A stretch of 17,869 nt of DNA, taken from contig CALBPX010000114.1 of assembly GCA_937899055.1 (NCBI GenBank), forward strand, positions 1-17,869, in the 5' to 3' direction. Position numbers and translations under genes: made by a program. Shown here one piece after another: positions 1 through 7,490 of this stretch. This stretch comes from an uncultured Bacteroidales bacterium (GTDB lineage Bacteria; Bacteroidota; Bacteroidia; Bacteroidales; UBA932). The notes below the pieces were generated by a model, which was not told the DNA's origin, searched no databases, and was given only the letters and a program-made list of their open reading frames with translations. The stretch's first letter is position 1, and every line of letters starts with the position of its first letter.

Positions 1-40
1 GCCTTTGCATCAGCATGGAACAAAAACAGAAACTTTTATC

Positions 41-69
41 TTGACATCGGTTGAAATTTATGTTATAGT
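41..69 (+). promoter_or_regulatory. Sigma-A type promoter of the WG-repeat gene
   Basis: TTGACA at 41-46 (perfect -35), a 17-bp spacer, and TATAGT at 64-69 (-10) with an extended-10 TG at 61-62. Transcription should begin near 76. This is the Firmicutes/E. coli housekeeping pattern and not the TAnnTTTG pattern seen before the genes from 4052 onward, which is part of the case for a different source of this end of the window. Bases 1-40 show nothing recognisable. Confidence 0.8.
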
Positions 70-114
70 ATAAATAGTACAGTTTGTAATCGATTGTACT
101 CAAAAATATTATAT

Positions 115-121
115 AAAGGAG
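115..121 (+). promoter_or_regulatory. Strong Shine-Dalgarno site
   Basis: AAAGGAG lies 7 nt before the ATG at 129 and fixes that start. Such a site is normal in Firmicutes. It is absent before the Bacteroidales-type genes in the rest of the window. Confidence 0.8.
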
Positions 122-128
122 TGGTTAC

Positions 129-2810
129 ATGAAACGACCAGTCAAAAAATTTCTCTCTTTCCTTTGTGCTTCTGCGATGTTGTGCAATGTTCCGCTGTTG
201 CCGAGTGATGCCTCTGATGGTACTTACTTTGCGAAACAAATCGGCGATGGTTACAATGTCATGCTTCGTGGAGCGAATCAGAGTATATACATCCGAAACG
301 GCACTTTGGAAACGGCAACCGGAGGCACTCAGCTTGTTGTCATTGGGGATAATGGAGAAAAACGGCTGATTTCGCTTGATGAGGGAATTCATGGTATCTA
401 TCCATACAGCTCCAGTACAATGGTAGAATACAAATTTCTTTCCCCGACTGATTCCGTCTATGGCTTCAATTATTATGATTCGAGTTATCAGCTCACTGTT
501 GACCAGCAAGCAACCATTGTCGGAATCGGAAATAACAAGTATGCGCTCATGGATATGGATGGAAATATCATTTCCAACTCTTATGACAGCCTGATATACT
601 TGGGAAAAGGATTCTACGCTACAAATTTCGATTCCAAACCCCTGAGCGTGATTGCATCTGACGGAACAGAAGTTATCCCACCAAATGAAAGAATCATTAG
701 TCTGTATCTGACTGCTGACGGAGAAAAATTCCTTATTCACAGCGAAGACGGCGATTATTTCGCTGACCTTGCAGGAAATCCAATTTCTGACGTATACCCT
801 GAAATCATGGAATCATTTTATCGTGAACGGCTTGACTTTTGGAGTGAAGAAGCTAGTTTCCAGTCCCACAATTCACAGATATACCGTTTCCGAAATGAAA
901 ATCATTACTATTCCATTTCCTTTGGCGGAACTGCACCACAAACGGAATTCTGTGAGTATTTTTACAGTGGCACTTATTCAGACCCCAATTCAGACACAGG
1001 GTATTCTACTTATATTTGCGGAACTACTTATGGTGAAACACGTTCCGAAATTTATTACGACTTAAATGGAAATCAATTTTCCGGAAATCCCGTTGACAAA
1101 TCTTCCGGCGTTTATTATAGTTACAGCAACCATGGTTTTGTGGATAACGACGGCAATGTTGTGATAGAACTTCCGGAGGATGTGAGCTTTGCATACAGCT
1201 TTGAATTGAATGATAAGATTTACTATGCTGCGCAAATGTCAGGCTATTTCATGGTGTATGATAGCAGTTACCAGCTCATTCAGCCAAAAATTGAAGGTCG
1301 TCTTTATAATTCATATGCAAAGAATTGGTTTTATGTTTCCAGTGAGGACGGGGCAAAACTTTATGGTACATTTGACCCTGAAAATACTACCAATCCCATT
1401 ATCGTTGAACCTGCCTATGAAGATTATTATTCTTTAGATAACGGATATTGGTATGCAAAAAAAGATGATAAAGTTGCCTTTTTCGACCAGACCGGACATT
1501 TTCTCAGAGAGTTTGACAATAGCTATCAATTCACTAGCCCAGATGTACGAAACATTGTTTTGAACCGTACTGATACCAACGGAGAAACAAATTCCATCAT
1601 TTACGACATAACAACGGATACTATTCTTTACGACCAAACAGGAACTTATGATGAAATCCGTGATGCTGCGAACGGAACAATGGTTGTTGTTGATTATGAT
1701 GAAAGTGACCCCTCTCTCTGGGGGGAAAGCGATAATTACCGTCAAGGTCTCCTTCGTTTCGATGGTACGGAAATTATTCCCATGACAGACCAATTCCGAT
1801 TTTCTCTTGATACTTATGGATATGACACAATTACTCCCGTTTCCTATTCTTTCATGTTGGATACTTCCTATGATGAAAAAAACAAAAATTCAACTGGTGC
1901 TTATATCATTTTGAGAGATAAGACAATCGATAGTCGAGTTGTAATTGATATGGAAAGCCTTGATTCACAGTATGCACAGGAAAACGGTTGCTTACTTGCT
2001 TCTGTATTGAGTGACGGAACACACGCATTCTTGAAAAATGGCAAATGGCGCATTGACGGAACAGAAGGTCTTTCTCCGGAATATGATGTAATTTATGAGT
2101 ATTGCAATGGGCTTGCCTTTGCTACTAACTACCATGATACCCCCTACACCACAGAAAGATGGAACTCCGAAACAAACCAGTATGAAGAAGTAGAATTATC
2201 CGAATCCATGCCTTGGACTGGTATTGTTGACCGCAGAGGAAGAGAAATTGTCGCTCCCGTTTATGATAGTAACCGCCCCTATTCTGAAGTTACATTTTTT
2301 GATGGTACTTTCTATATTCGCAAACCAATGGACATGGATACAAACTGGTATGAATATGAAAATATTTCCGCTTCCGACGTGTTCAACGAATTCACCGAAC
2401 AATATGGTTATGATACTGCCGTCAAGTATGGGAATTTCTACGTTATCAGCAAGGGCGGACTGAAAGGAATCGTGACTGCTGAAAATGAAAAGGTCATTCC
2501 TCTGGAATATGTTGCTGTGCCTTCATTTGATGCGGATGAATTCTCATTGAAACATACCAGCCGTGTATTTACAGACATTCTTTCAACAGAAAAATTCTCT
2601 TCTCCCTTTATTTCGCTGGAAAATGGCAATTATCTTGTCAACCTCAAGACAACAGACGGCAAAATCAAAGCATTTGAAATTCAGCAAACCGACATACAGT
2701 TTGGTGACTGCAACGAAGATACCATGATTGATTCCTCTGATGCGGCTGCAATTTTAATGGAAACTGCTCGCCTTGGTAGTGGCGAAATGGGCGATTTCAA
2801 CGACAGATAA
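129..2810 (+). CDS. Secreted WG-repeat protein with a half dockerin; C-terminus probably cut
   Basis: An 893-residue protein. Residues 1-29 are a Sec signal peptide (Lys/Arg-rich start, hydrophobic core, Ala/Ser-Asp cleavage zone). The body is a string of degenerate WG-like beta repeats of the form 'G-[IFY]-x-[DN]-x-x-G-x-x-[IV]-x-P-x-Y', for example GFVDNDGNVVIELPE, GIVDRRGREIVAPVYD and GIVTAENEKVIPLEY. Such repeats form extracellular beta scaffolds of unknown ligand. Residues 858-893 match one dockerin type I calcium loop: D860, N862, D864, D868 and D871 occupy positions 1, 3, 5, 9 and 12, followed by the SSDAAAILM helix typical of Ruminococcus dockerins. Dockerins have two such repeats; here the frame stops (TAA, 2808-2810) just where the linker to the second repeat begins. 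That point coincides with the change of sequence character, so the stop is probably not native. An intact dockerin would tether the protein to a cohesin scaffold on the cell surface. Codon use is AT-rich, unlike the genes to the right. Confidence 0.8.
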   Translation: MKRPVKKFLSFLCASAMLCNVPLLPSDASDGTYFAKQIGDGYNVMLRGANQSIYIRNGTLETATGGTQLVVIGDNGEKRLISLDEGIHGIYPYSSSTMVEYKFLSPTDSVYGFNYYDSSYQLTVDQQATIVGIGNNKYALMDMDGNIISNSYDSLIYLGKGFYATNFDSKPLSVIASDGTEVIPPNERIISLYLTADGEKFLIHSEDGDYFADLAGNPISDVYPEIMESFYRERLDFWSEEASFQSHNSQIYRFRNENHYYSISFGGTAPQTEFCEYFYSGTYSDPNSDTGYSTYICGTTYGETRSEIYYDLNGNQFSGNPVDKSSGVYYSYSNHGFVDNDGNVVIELPEDVSFAYSFELNDKIYYAAQMSGYFMVYDSSYQLIQPKIEGRLYNSYAKNWFYVSSEDGAKLYGTFDPENTTNPIIVEPAYEDYYSLDNGYWYAKKDDKVAFFDQTGHFLREFDNSYQFTSPDVRNIVLNRTDTNGETNSIIYDITTDTILYDQTGTYDEIRDAANGTMVVVDYDESDPSLWGESDNYRQGLLRFDGTEIIPMTDQFRFSLDTYGYDTITPVSYSFMLDTSYDEKNKNSTGAYIILRDKTIDSRVVIDMESLDSQYAQENGCLLASVLSDGTHAFLKNGKWRIDGTEGLSPEYDVIYEYCNGLAFATNYHDTPYTTERWNSETNQYEEVELSESMPWTGIVDRRGREIVAPVYDSNRPYSEVTFFDGTFYIRKPMDMDTNWYEYENISASDVFNEFTEQYGYDTAVKYGNFYVISKGGLKGIVTAENEKVIPLEYVAVPSFDADEFSLKHTSRVFTDILSTEKFSSPFISLENGNYLVNLKTTDGKIKAFEIQQTDIQFGDCNEDTMIDSSDAAAILMETARLGSGEMGDFNDR

Positions 2811-4016
2811 AATGGAAGCAGCAGAAGCAGAAGCAGCAGCAGCAGAAGAGGAAGAAGGAGATGATGAACCGGAGAGCTGCAATACATCTTTCTCAAAAGC
2901 TGACGCATTCTCCTCCATCCTATCGCCTTCAAACTCAGCGATAATCAGAGCCGCAGGATTACCCTCTATGAAGAACCTGTTACGCTGTTGCTCGAGATTA
3001 TTTGCGGAAAGGGCCAGTATCTGACCGTCCATCAGTTCCACTGCAACCGGATTGTGCCGCAAGGCCACCAAGTTTGCAAGAAGACTGTCTTCCAAGGTGT
3101 TGCAGTGAGCGCAAACCACAAGATGGTTTTCGGATGGCAGCGGATCCAAAGAAACCTTAATCTCCGTAATAAAGGCCAGCGTACCTTCGCTGCCGCAGAG
3201 CAGCCTGCACAGATTAATCTTCCTCTCCGATATATCTTCCGCAATACCTGCAGAGATATCCTCAATCACCTCATCTATGGCATAGCCGCAGCTTCTGCGG
3301 CGGAGCGACCTGTCGGGATAATTGTCGTTGATAAGTGAAACGGTCTGAGGGTCCAGAGCCCAAGAGATGAGCTGGGCATAAATCCGTTCAATCAAAGACC
3401 TTCCGTCTGCTGTTTTATTTTCAGAACACTCTCCGTAAGCTTTGTTCCAGAAACGCTTACCAAAACGTTCCTCCAATTCCATTACGGTATAGTCTCGGAA
3501 TACCTCAACGCTTCCGTCCGAGAGCACGCCCTCAGCCTCAAGCAGATGGTGGCGGGTGCTGCCGTAAACCAGGGAATGTGCGCCGCAGGAATTGTTGCCC
3601 ATCATTCCGCCTATGCAGCAGCGGTTGCTCGTGGAGGTTTCGGGGCTGAAAAACAGACCGTAAGGCTTTAGCGCAAGGTTCAGTTCATCGCGTACTACGC
3701 CCGGCTGAACACGGGCCCACTGCTGAGCAGGATTGATTTCCAGAATCTTATTCCAATGCCTGGATATGTCGCAGACTATTCCGCTGCCCACCACCTGGCC
3801 GCAGATTGAGGTTCCGCCGGCCCTCGGAATCAGATGAGTATGCCGCCTTCTGGCTTCGGCAATCAAAGCCACAACATCCTCAACTGACTCAGGATAAGTA
3901 ACTCCCAGAGGCAGTTCACGATAAACGGAAGCATCCGTAGCATAAGCTATCCTATGCAGGTTATCCACATGAATGTGAGAACCCGGACAGGAATTGCCGC
4001 TGCCTTTACGCTCCAT
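2754..4016 (-). CDS. FAD-linked oxidase (GlcD/YdiJ-like), N-terminal part only, truncated at the seam
   Basis: The start is ATG at 4016. The FAD-binding PCMH-type fold is clear: RAGGTSICGQVVGSG at residues 65-79 (pyrophosphate loop), GGMMGNNSCGAHSLVYGST at 136-154, and GSEGTLAFITEI at 275-286 entering the FAD-oxidase C-terminal domain. Related proteins (D-lactate dehydrogenase/YdiJ group) are usually 900 or more residues and continue into an Fe-S/CCG domain. Here only about 400 residues belong to the family. Residues 382-401 are a Ser/Ala run encoded by a GCAGAA/GCAGCA microsatellite. From residue 402 (2813 downward) the frame is the antisense of the WG-repeat gene, ending at a chance stop at 2754. 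The native part is thus about 2814-4016. It lies 35 nt after the WbpB-like gene and is probably co-transcribed. The substrate is not evident; 2-hydroxyacid oxidation is the family norm. As it stands the product should be non-functional, unless the true gene continues in the source genome. Confidence 0.75.
   Translation of the reverse strand: MERKGSGNSCPGSHIHVDNLHRIAYATDASVYRELPLGVTYPESVEDVVALIAEARRRHTHLIPRAGGTSICGQVVGSGIVCDISRHWNKILEINPAQQWARVQPGVVRDELNLALKPYGLFFSPETSTSNRCCIGGMMGNNSCGAHSLVYGSTRHHLLEAEGVLSDGSVEVFRDYTVMELEERFGKRFWNKAYGECSENKTADGRSLIERIYAQLISWALDPQTVSLINDNYPDRSLRRRSCGYAIDEVIEDISAGIAEDISERKINLCRLLCGSEGTLAFITEIKVSLDPLPSENHLVVCAHCNTLEDSLLANLVALRHNPVAVELMDGQILALSANNLEQQRNRFFIEGNPAALIIAEFEGDRMEENASAFEKDVLQLSGSSSPSSSSAAAASASAASILSVVEIAHFATTKASSFH
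2814..2873 (-). repeat. GCAGAA/GCAGCA microsatellite encoding a Ser/Ala tract
   Basis: Purine-rich triplet repeats (AGCAGCAGAAGCAGAAGCAG and onward to about 2861) read in the minus frame as Ser/Ala codons, residues 382-401 of the oxidase. The tract directly abuts the change from Bacteroidales-like to Ruminococcus-like sequence, so it may have served as the overlap for misassembly or as a recombination point. Confidence 0.7.
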
Positions 4017-4051
4017 ATTATGAATGTGTGTCAGAATGAATTAAAAGGAAA

Positions 4052-5032
4052 CTAAACCTGTATGTCGTTCCAGCCAAACGGATGAGAAGACAATGGAAGA
4101 CGGGCAAGAGGATGATAGTCTCCCACAAGGCCTATGGGCTTTGACGTCCGTATCTGGCTCACAATTTCAATGCAAGGGCGGGCCTGGCTGATGCGGAACC
4201 CTTCTCCGGAAAGAATCTTGCGGTAACTTTCCGTATGAAGCTCCGTAAACCCTTTGCTGAACTCAAACTCCTCTCCGTTGATGTTCAGGGTACGGAAGGT
4301 CTTCTTCTCTCCCTGGACGGCATTTTCCGGCAGAGTATCTGAGTTGATACTCAGGAAGTAACGCACCCTGGCCCTTTTCAGTTCCAGATATCCGGCCACG
4401 CGGTCAAAGCTCATCACATGAACTATGCTCTTCTGAACCGGGCCGAAAATCCACTGAAGCATGTCGTAGAAGTGAACCCCTATGTTGGTTGCCACTCCGC
4501 CGCTCTTGTGGATATCGCCCTTCCAGGATGCATAGTACCATTTTCCTCTGGAAGTTATGTAGGTAAGGTCAACATCGTAGATTTTGTCTGCCGGCCCTTC
4601 GTCTATCTTCTTCTTCAGGGCTGCTATGGAGTCGTGAAGCCTCAGCTGGAGTATGGTATATGCCTTGTGACCGGTTGCCTGCTCCAGTTCCTCAAGGTTG
4701 TCTATGTTGTACGGGTTCAGAACCAGCGGCTTTTCGCAGATTACATCCACTCCCAGCCTCAGGCCGTAACGTATAAAGGCATCGTGAGTATAGTTCGGAG
4801 TGCAGATTGTCAGCCAATGAAGCGGATTGCTGCTCAGCATCCGCTTTGAACAGAAGCGGTCAAACTGCTCATTTTCTGTGTAGAACGAACAGTCCGGAAA
4901 GGAACTGTCCAAACGCCCTACGCTGTCGAACTTGTCGTATGCCACAACAAGATTGTTTCCAGTATCGGCAATAGCCTTTATGTGTCTTGGGGCAATATAG
5001 CCCGCAGCCCCTATGAGTGCAAAATTTTTCAT
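4052..5032 (-). CDS. wbpB: Gfo/Idh/MocA oxidoreductase, UDP-GlcNAcA 3-dehydrogenase type (WbpB/WlbA)
   Basis: A 326-residue protein starting at ATG 5030-5032 (MKNFALIGAAGYIAPRH). The frame is open up to a TTG at 5068, but the extra residues do not belong to the family and would overlap the promoter. The Rossmann loop GAAGYIAPRH is at residues 8-17, the family EKP motif at 99-102 (CEKP, with K101 the usual substrate-contacting lysine), and NIGVHFYD at 183-190 carries the conserved His. From memory it follows P. aeruginosa WbpB closely (VDLTYITSRG and VNGEE-like segments are visible). WbpB/WlbA oxidises C3 of UDP-N-acetylglucosaminuronic acid with NAD, recycling NADH through 2-oxoglutarate, on the way to 2,3-diacetamido uronic acids. 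Its usual partners, a UDP-GlcNAc 6-dehydrogenase (WbpA) and a 3-N-acetyltransferase (WbpD), are not in the window; the aminotransferase at 15365-16813 might supply the next step. It lies upstream of the FAD oxidase gene and 52 nt after the phytase-like gene, with a possible promoter in that gap. Confidence 0.88.
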   Translation of the reverse strand: MKNFALIGAAGYIAPRHIKAIADTGNNLVVAYDKFDSVGRLDSSFPDCSFYTENEQFDRFCSKRMLSSNPLHWLTICTPNYTHDAFIRYGLRLGVDVICEKPLVLNPYNIDNLEELEQATGHKAYTILQLRLHDSIAALKKKIDEGPADKIYDVDLTYITSRGKWYYASWKGDIHKSGGVATNIGVHFYDMLQWIFGPVQKSIVHVMSFDRVAGYLELKRARVRYFLSINSDTLPENAVQGEKKTFRTLNINGEEFEFSKGFTELHTESYRKILSGEGFRISQARPCIEIVSQIRTSKPIGLVGDYHPLARLPLSSHPFGWNDIQV

Positions 5033-5065
5033 CTGTAAATCTGCGTAATAAAATATCCTGAGTAT

Positions 5066-5073
5066 CAAATATA
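5066..5073 (-). promoter_or_regulatory. Possible Bacteroidetes -7 element before wbpB
   Basis: On the minus strand this reads TATATTTG, a perfect TAnnTTTG. Transcription would begin near 5059, 27 nt before the ATG at 5032. No clear -33 TTG/TTTG at 19-21 nt is visible, so this may be a weak internal promoter of the operon. Confidence 0.4.
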
Positions 5074-5084
5074 CAAAAAAGACT

Positions 5085-6185
5085 CTACTTGAATGTTATG
5101 ACCTTGATGTACTCGTTGGTAAGGCCGTTCTGCCCGCCCTGAGAGTCGGCAATCAGAACCAGCGTATGCCAGCCACCGGGCAGGTCCGGACCAAGGCACA
5201 TACCTTCGTAATTTGCTATGTTCAAGGCACTTGTCATAAACTGAGCAAACAAGGTCTTGCGCAGCGGCTCGGCAGATTCCTGCTCCTTTGCCGGATTTAC
5301 ACGGTAAATCTTGCTCCGTGTAAAGGAGCCCAGCATCATTGCCAAAGTGCCGCCCTTGGGCACATAAACCTCCCGTTCAAGAACCAGAAGCGAGCCGTCG
5401 TCCAAGGCTGTCATGGCCGACACTCCGTGGACATAAGCCCTTGCTACAGAGCTCATCTGCAACGGCACATCTGGATTGTCCATCATGTAAAGGAAGCTCT
5501 CAGCCGCCCTGTAAGACGGCCCGAAACTCTGGAGCCTGAGAAGCTCTCCGCTATCCTGATCCTGCTTCAACGGACGCTCCGTAGTTGTCCAAAGCAACCC
5601 CGTTACGGCATTGTAGGCCAGCGCCTCAAACCCGTTGTTGAGAACTATGTTGTCTTTTGCAAACATTTGGGGAACGGCTACAGTCCTTCCGGTTGCAACT
5701 CCCTCTACCGTGTATTCGGAAATCGTCTGGTCTCTTTCCTGGCTTATCAGCAGAACTCCCTCTACCTCAGGCAAGTCCTGAGAAAAAATTTCTCCGCTGG
5801 AGCCTAGGCCCAATCGTTTGGAGGCCAGAGGCACAAACACAACTCCCTCATTGTCAAGCCCAGACTCATTGGCAACAGAGGTTGCCTGCGGAACCTCCGC
5901 CTTTACATAAGCTACCGTGCCGTCATCGCTGAGGAAAATATCAAACAAAACAAGTCCTCCGCCATTCAGCTTGTCATGTACAACCGCATACTTTGTTCCC
6001 CCAAGATATGTTATGCCAGAATACTGCCCCGCCGGAACTTCCTCAGGGAAAGGCATATACAGCCCCGTCTGCCTTACGGGGGCAAACGCATATTCCACTC
6101 CCTTCCTGAGCCGCAGGCTGTCCTGGGCACAGAGGCTCGCTCCCAGGCTCAGCAGCACAACCATATAAACAAACTTTCGCATCAT
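5085..6185 (-). CDS. Secreted esterase-like/phytase-family beta-propeller protein (PF13449-like)
   Basis: A 366-residue protein starting with two consecutive ATGs (6185 or 6182). Residues 1-20 form a Sec signal peptide, with likely signal peptidase I cleavage after LCA (Q21 first); the Cys at 19 is not in a good lipobox. The family shows as three acidic strand motifs: GLDNEGVVF (109-117), NNGFEALAYN (183-192) and NYEGMCLGPD (325-334), plus a C-terminal VLIADSQGGQNG segment. The 'Esterase-like activity of phytase' family uses such Glu-Gly/Glu-Ala motifs in a calcium-binding propeller. The substrate is unknown; the name does not prove phytase activity. It should act in the periplasm or outside the cell. 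It sits 33 nt downstream of the nucleotidyltransferase-like gene and reads into wbpB, so it is probably in the same operon, although a secreted hydrolase-like protein is unusual among glycan assembly genes. Confidence 0.75.
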   Translation of the reverse strand: MMRKFVYMVVLLSLGASLCAQDSLRLRKGVEYAFAPVRQTGLYMPFPEEVPAGQYSGITYLGGTKYAVVHDKLNGGGLVLFDIFLSDDGTVAYVKAEVPQATSVANESGLDNEGVVFVPLASKRLGLGSSGEIFSQDLPEVEGVLLISQERDQTISEYTVEGVATGRTVAVPQMFAKDNIVLNNGFEALAYNAVTGLLWTTTERPLKQDQDSGELLRLQSFGPSYRAAESFLYMMDNPDVPLQMSSVARAYVHGVSAMTALDDGSLLVLEREVYVPKGGTLAMMLGSFTRSKIYRVNPAKEQESAEPLRKTLFAQFMTSALNIANYEGMCLGPDLPGGWHTLVLIADSQGGQNGLTNEYIKVITFK

Positions 6186-6218
6186 CTTTTATCTTTCAAA
6201 GTTCAACCTCCTTCCATA

Positions 6219-7490
6219 TCATTTTCTTTCCTCAAGCCGCCCGATAGCTTCGCTGATGCCATTAAATGATATTCTGGCCACATCCTTTGGAAATATCCTC
6301 CCCAGCCTGAAGGCATTGCTTATTAACTTGCTCAGCGATATGGTTTTCCTAACTATGTAGGAGTATTTTTTCTTGTAGGTTACATCGCGGTTATGCCCCA
6401 TGTTTCCAACCGATAGGATGTAGCACAGAATAAGTCTGGCCTTCCGGCTCCACTTTGGGCCAAGTTCAACGGCATTTCCTCCGAACTTAGGCATCGCTAC
6501 ATATGGAAGTCCCAGATATTCAACCATGAGAGCCCCAAATGCATTCCATTCATCCATAATGCCAAACTTTTCAATCTGAGTGCCAAGCCACTCGGTATCT
6601 AACTCATTGCCATGTACGTACAGTAGCCGTGCCAAATCGCACACCTGCCTCAGACCAATACCGGCAGAAAAGAAATGCTGAAGTAAGTGGCAGAATACAT
6701 ACAGGACATTCTGACTCACCGGTAAAACATGAACCTCATAGGCGGCATCCTCGTCAAAAACCTGCAATCCTATGCTGCTCATCTTGTTTCCGGCAAAAAT
6801 GTCCTCCATCAGAGAGTCAAAGGCCGCATCCGTCTTTCTGTCCAGAAAAACGTGTATGTTGCTATGAAGTTCCACAATAAAACCCTTGAGTACAAATGCC
6901 ACATGATCCCCTTCACGGGTCTGGGAAATCAACTTAGAAGCCTTGGGTATCAGCAAGTTCTTAGCAACCTCATATTCAGAGGGCATCAAAAGCACATCCA
7001 CATCGCCCGGTGTCCTGCGCAACGTATTGCGGTAAGACTTTGCAATCCCCTGCCCCTTCAGCAGAATCGGATGAAGCCCCTGATCTTCAAGCCAGCGGAA
7101 CAACTTCAAGACAAACCTGTCCATCTTCAGATTCCGCTGCTCCAAAGAGTAAACCTTCTTTGCAAAAGCTTTTCGCTGAGCCTTATCCAGCACTTCCTCC
7201 AGTTCAAAACCAAGCCCCACGGCCGCAGACTCGCCTTCGCCTGCATCAAAAGCCGACGCTATGATGCCTACAAGAGCCTGTTCCCTTGCCAGTTGCAGAA
7301 CAGCCTCCCAGTCTATATCCTCCAGTTCAACTCCACCAGAACCAGCACCAGCACCAGACACCGTCTCTCTGAATGTAAACCCCTCGGGCAAACGCCCCCA
7401 CAACCCGGCCACGGTCAGCGCCATAAAAGCCCTGACACTCACATCCTCAACCTTATATCTTTTGCCGTAAAGCCCCATAGTTTTACTCAT
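6219..7490 (-). CDS. Nucleotidyltransferase-fold protein (PF14907-like)
   Basis: A 423-residue protein whose ATG (7488-7490) overlaps the stop of the upstream gene by 8 nt (ATGAGTAA), indicating translational coupling. Key motifs are LLKGQGIAKSY (143-153) and RRTPGDVDVLL (158-168), where D163 and D165 fit the metal-binding D-x-D of the pol-beta nucleotidyltransferase superfamily, followed by ELHSNIH (207-213). This is the 'uncharacterised nucleotidyltransferase' family common in capsule loci. It may transfer a nucleotide or decorate the glycan; the true reaction is not known. A Gly/Ala/Ser stretch (SGAGAGSGG, 45-53) comes from a hexanucleotide repeat and lies before the fold. The protein is soluble, with no signal peptide. 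Confidence 0.8.
   Translation of the reverse strand: MSKTMGLYGKRYKVEDVSVRAFMALTVAGLWGRLPEGFTFRETVSGAGAGSGGVELEDIDWEAVLQLAREQALVGIIASAFDAGEGESAAVGLGFELEEVLDKAQRKAFAKKVYSLEQRNLKMDRFVLKLFRWLEDQGLHPILLKGQGIAKSYRNTLRRTPGDVDVLLMPSEYEVAKNLLIPKASKLISQTREGDHVAFVLKGFIVELHSNIHVFLDRKTDAAFDSLMEDIFAGNKMSSIGLQVFDEDAAYEVHVLPVSQNVLYVFCHLLQHFFSAGIGLRQVCDLARLLYVHGNELDTEWLGTQIEKFGIMDEWNAFGALMVEYLGLPYVAMPKFGGNAVELGPKWSRKARLILCYILSVGNMGHNRDVTYKKKYSYIVRKTISLSKLISNAFRLGRIFPKDVARISFNGISEAIGRLEERK
7335..7358 (-). repeat. Hexanucleotide repeat (ACCAGM, four units) in the PF14907-like gene
   Basis: On the plus strand ACCAGA ACCAGC ACCAGC ACCAGA, encoding part of the Gly/Ala/Ser stretch at residues 45-53 on the minus strand. 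Being a multiple of three, changes in copy number would keep the frame. Confidence 0.7.

Noticed and set aside
63..740. 225-residue minus-strand open frame over the WG-repeat gene
   Set aside because: It is antisense to the signal-peptide end of a gene with promoter and Shine-Dalgarno, and covers that promoter.
2754..2813. Taking the last 19 residues of the FAD oxidase frame as real protein
   Set aside because: These codons are the exact antisense of the WG-repeat gene's dockerin region and do not resemble the oxidase family.
5166..5807. 213-residue plus-strand open frame
   Set aside because: It is antisense to the phytase-like gene, with composition typical of a reverse-strand shadow (Arg/Leu/His/Gln-rich) and no motif.
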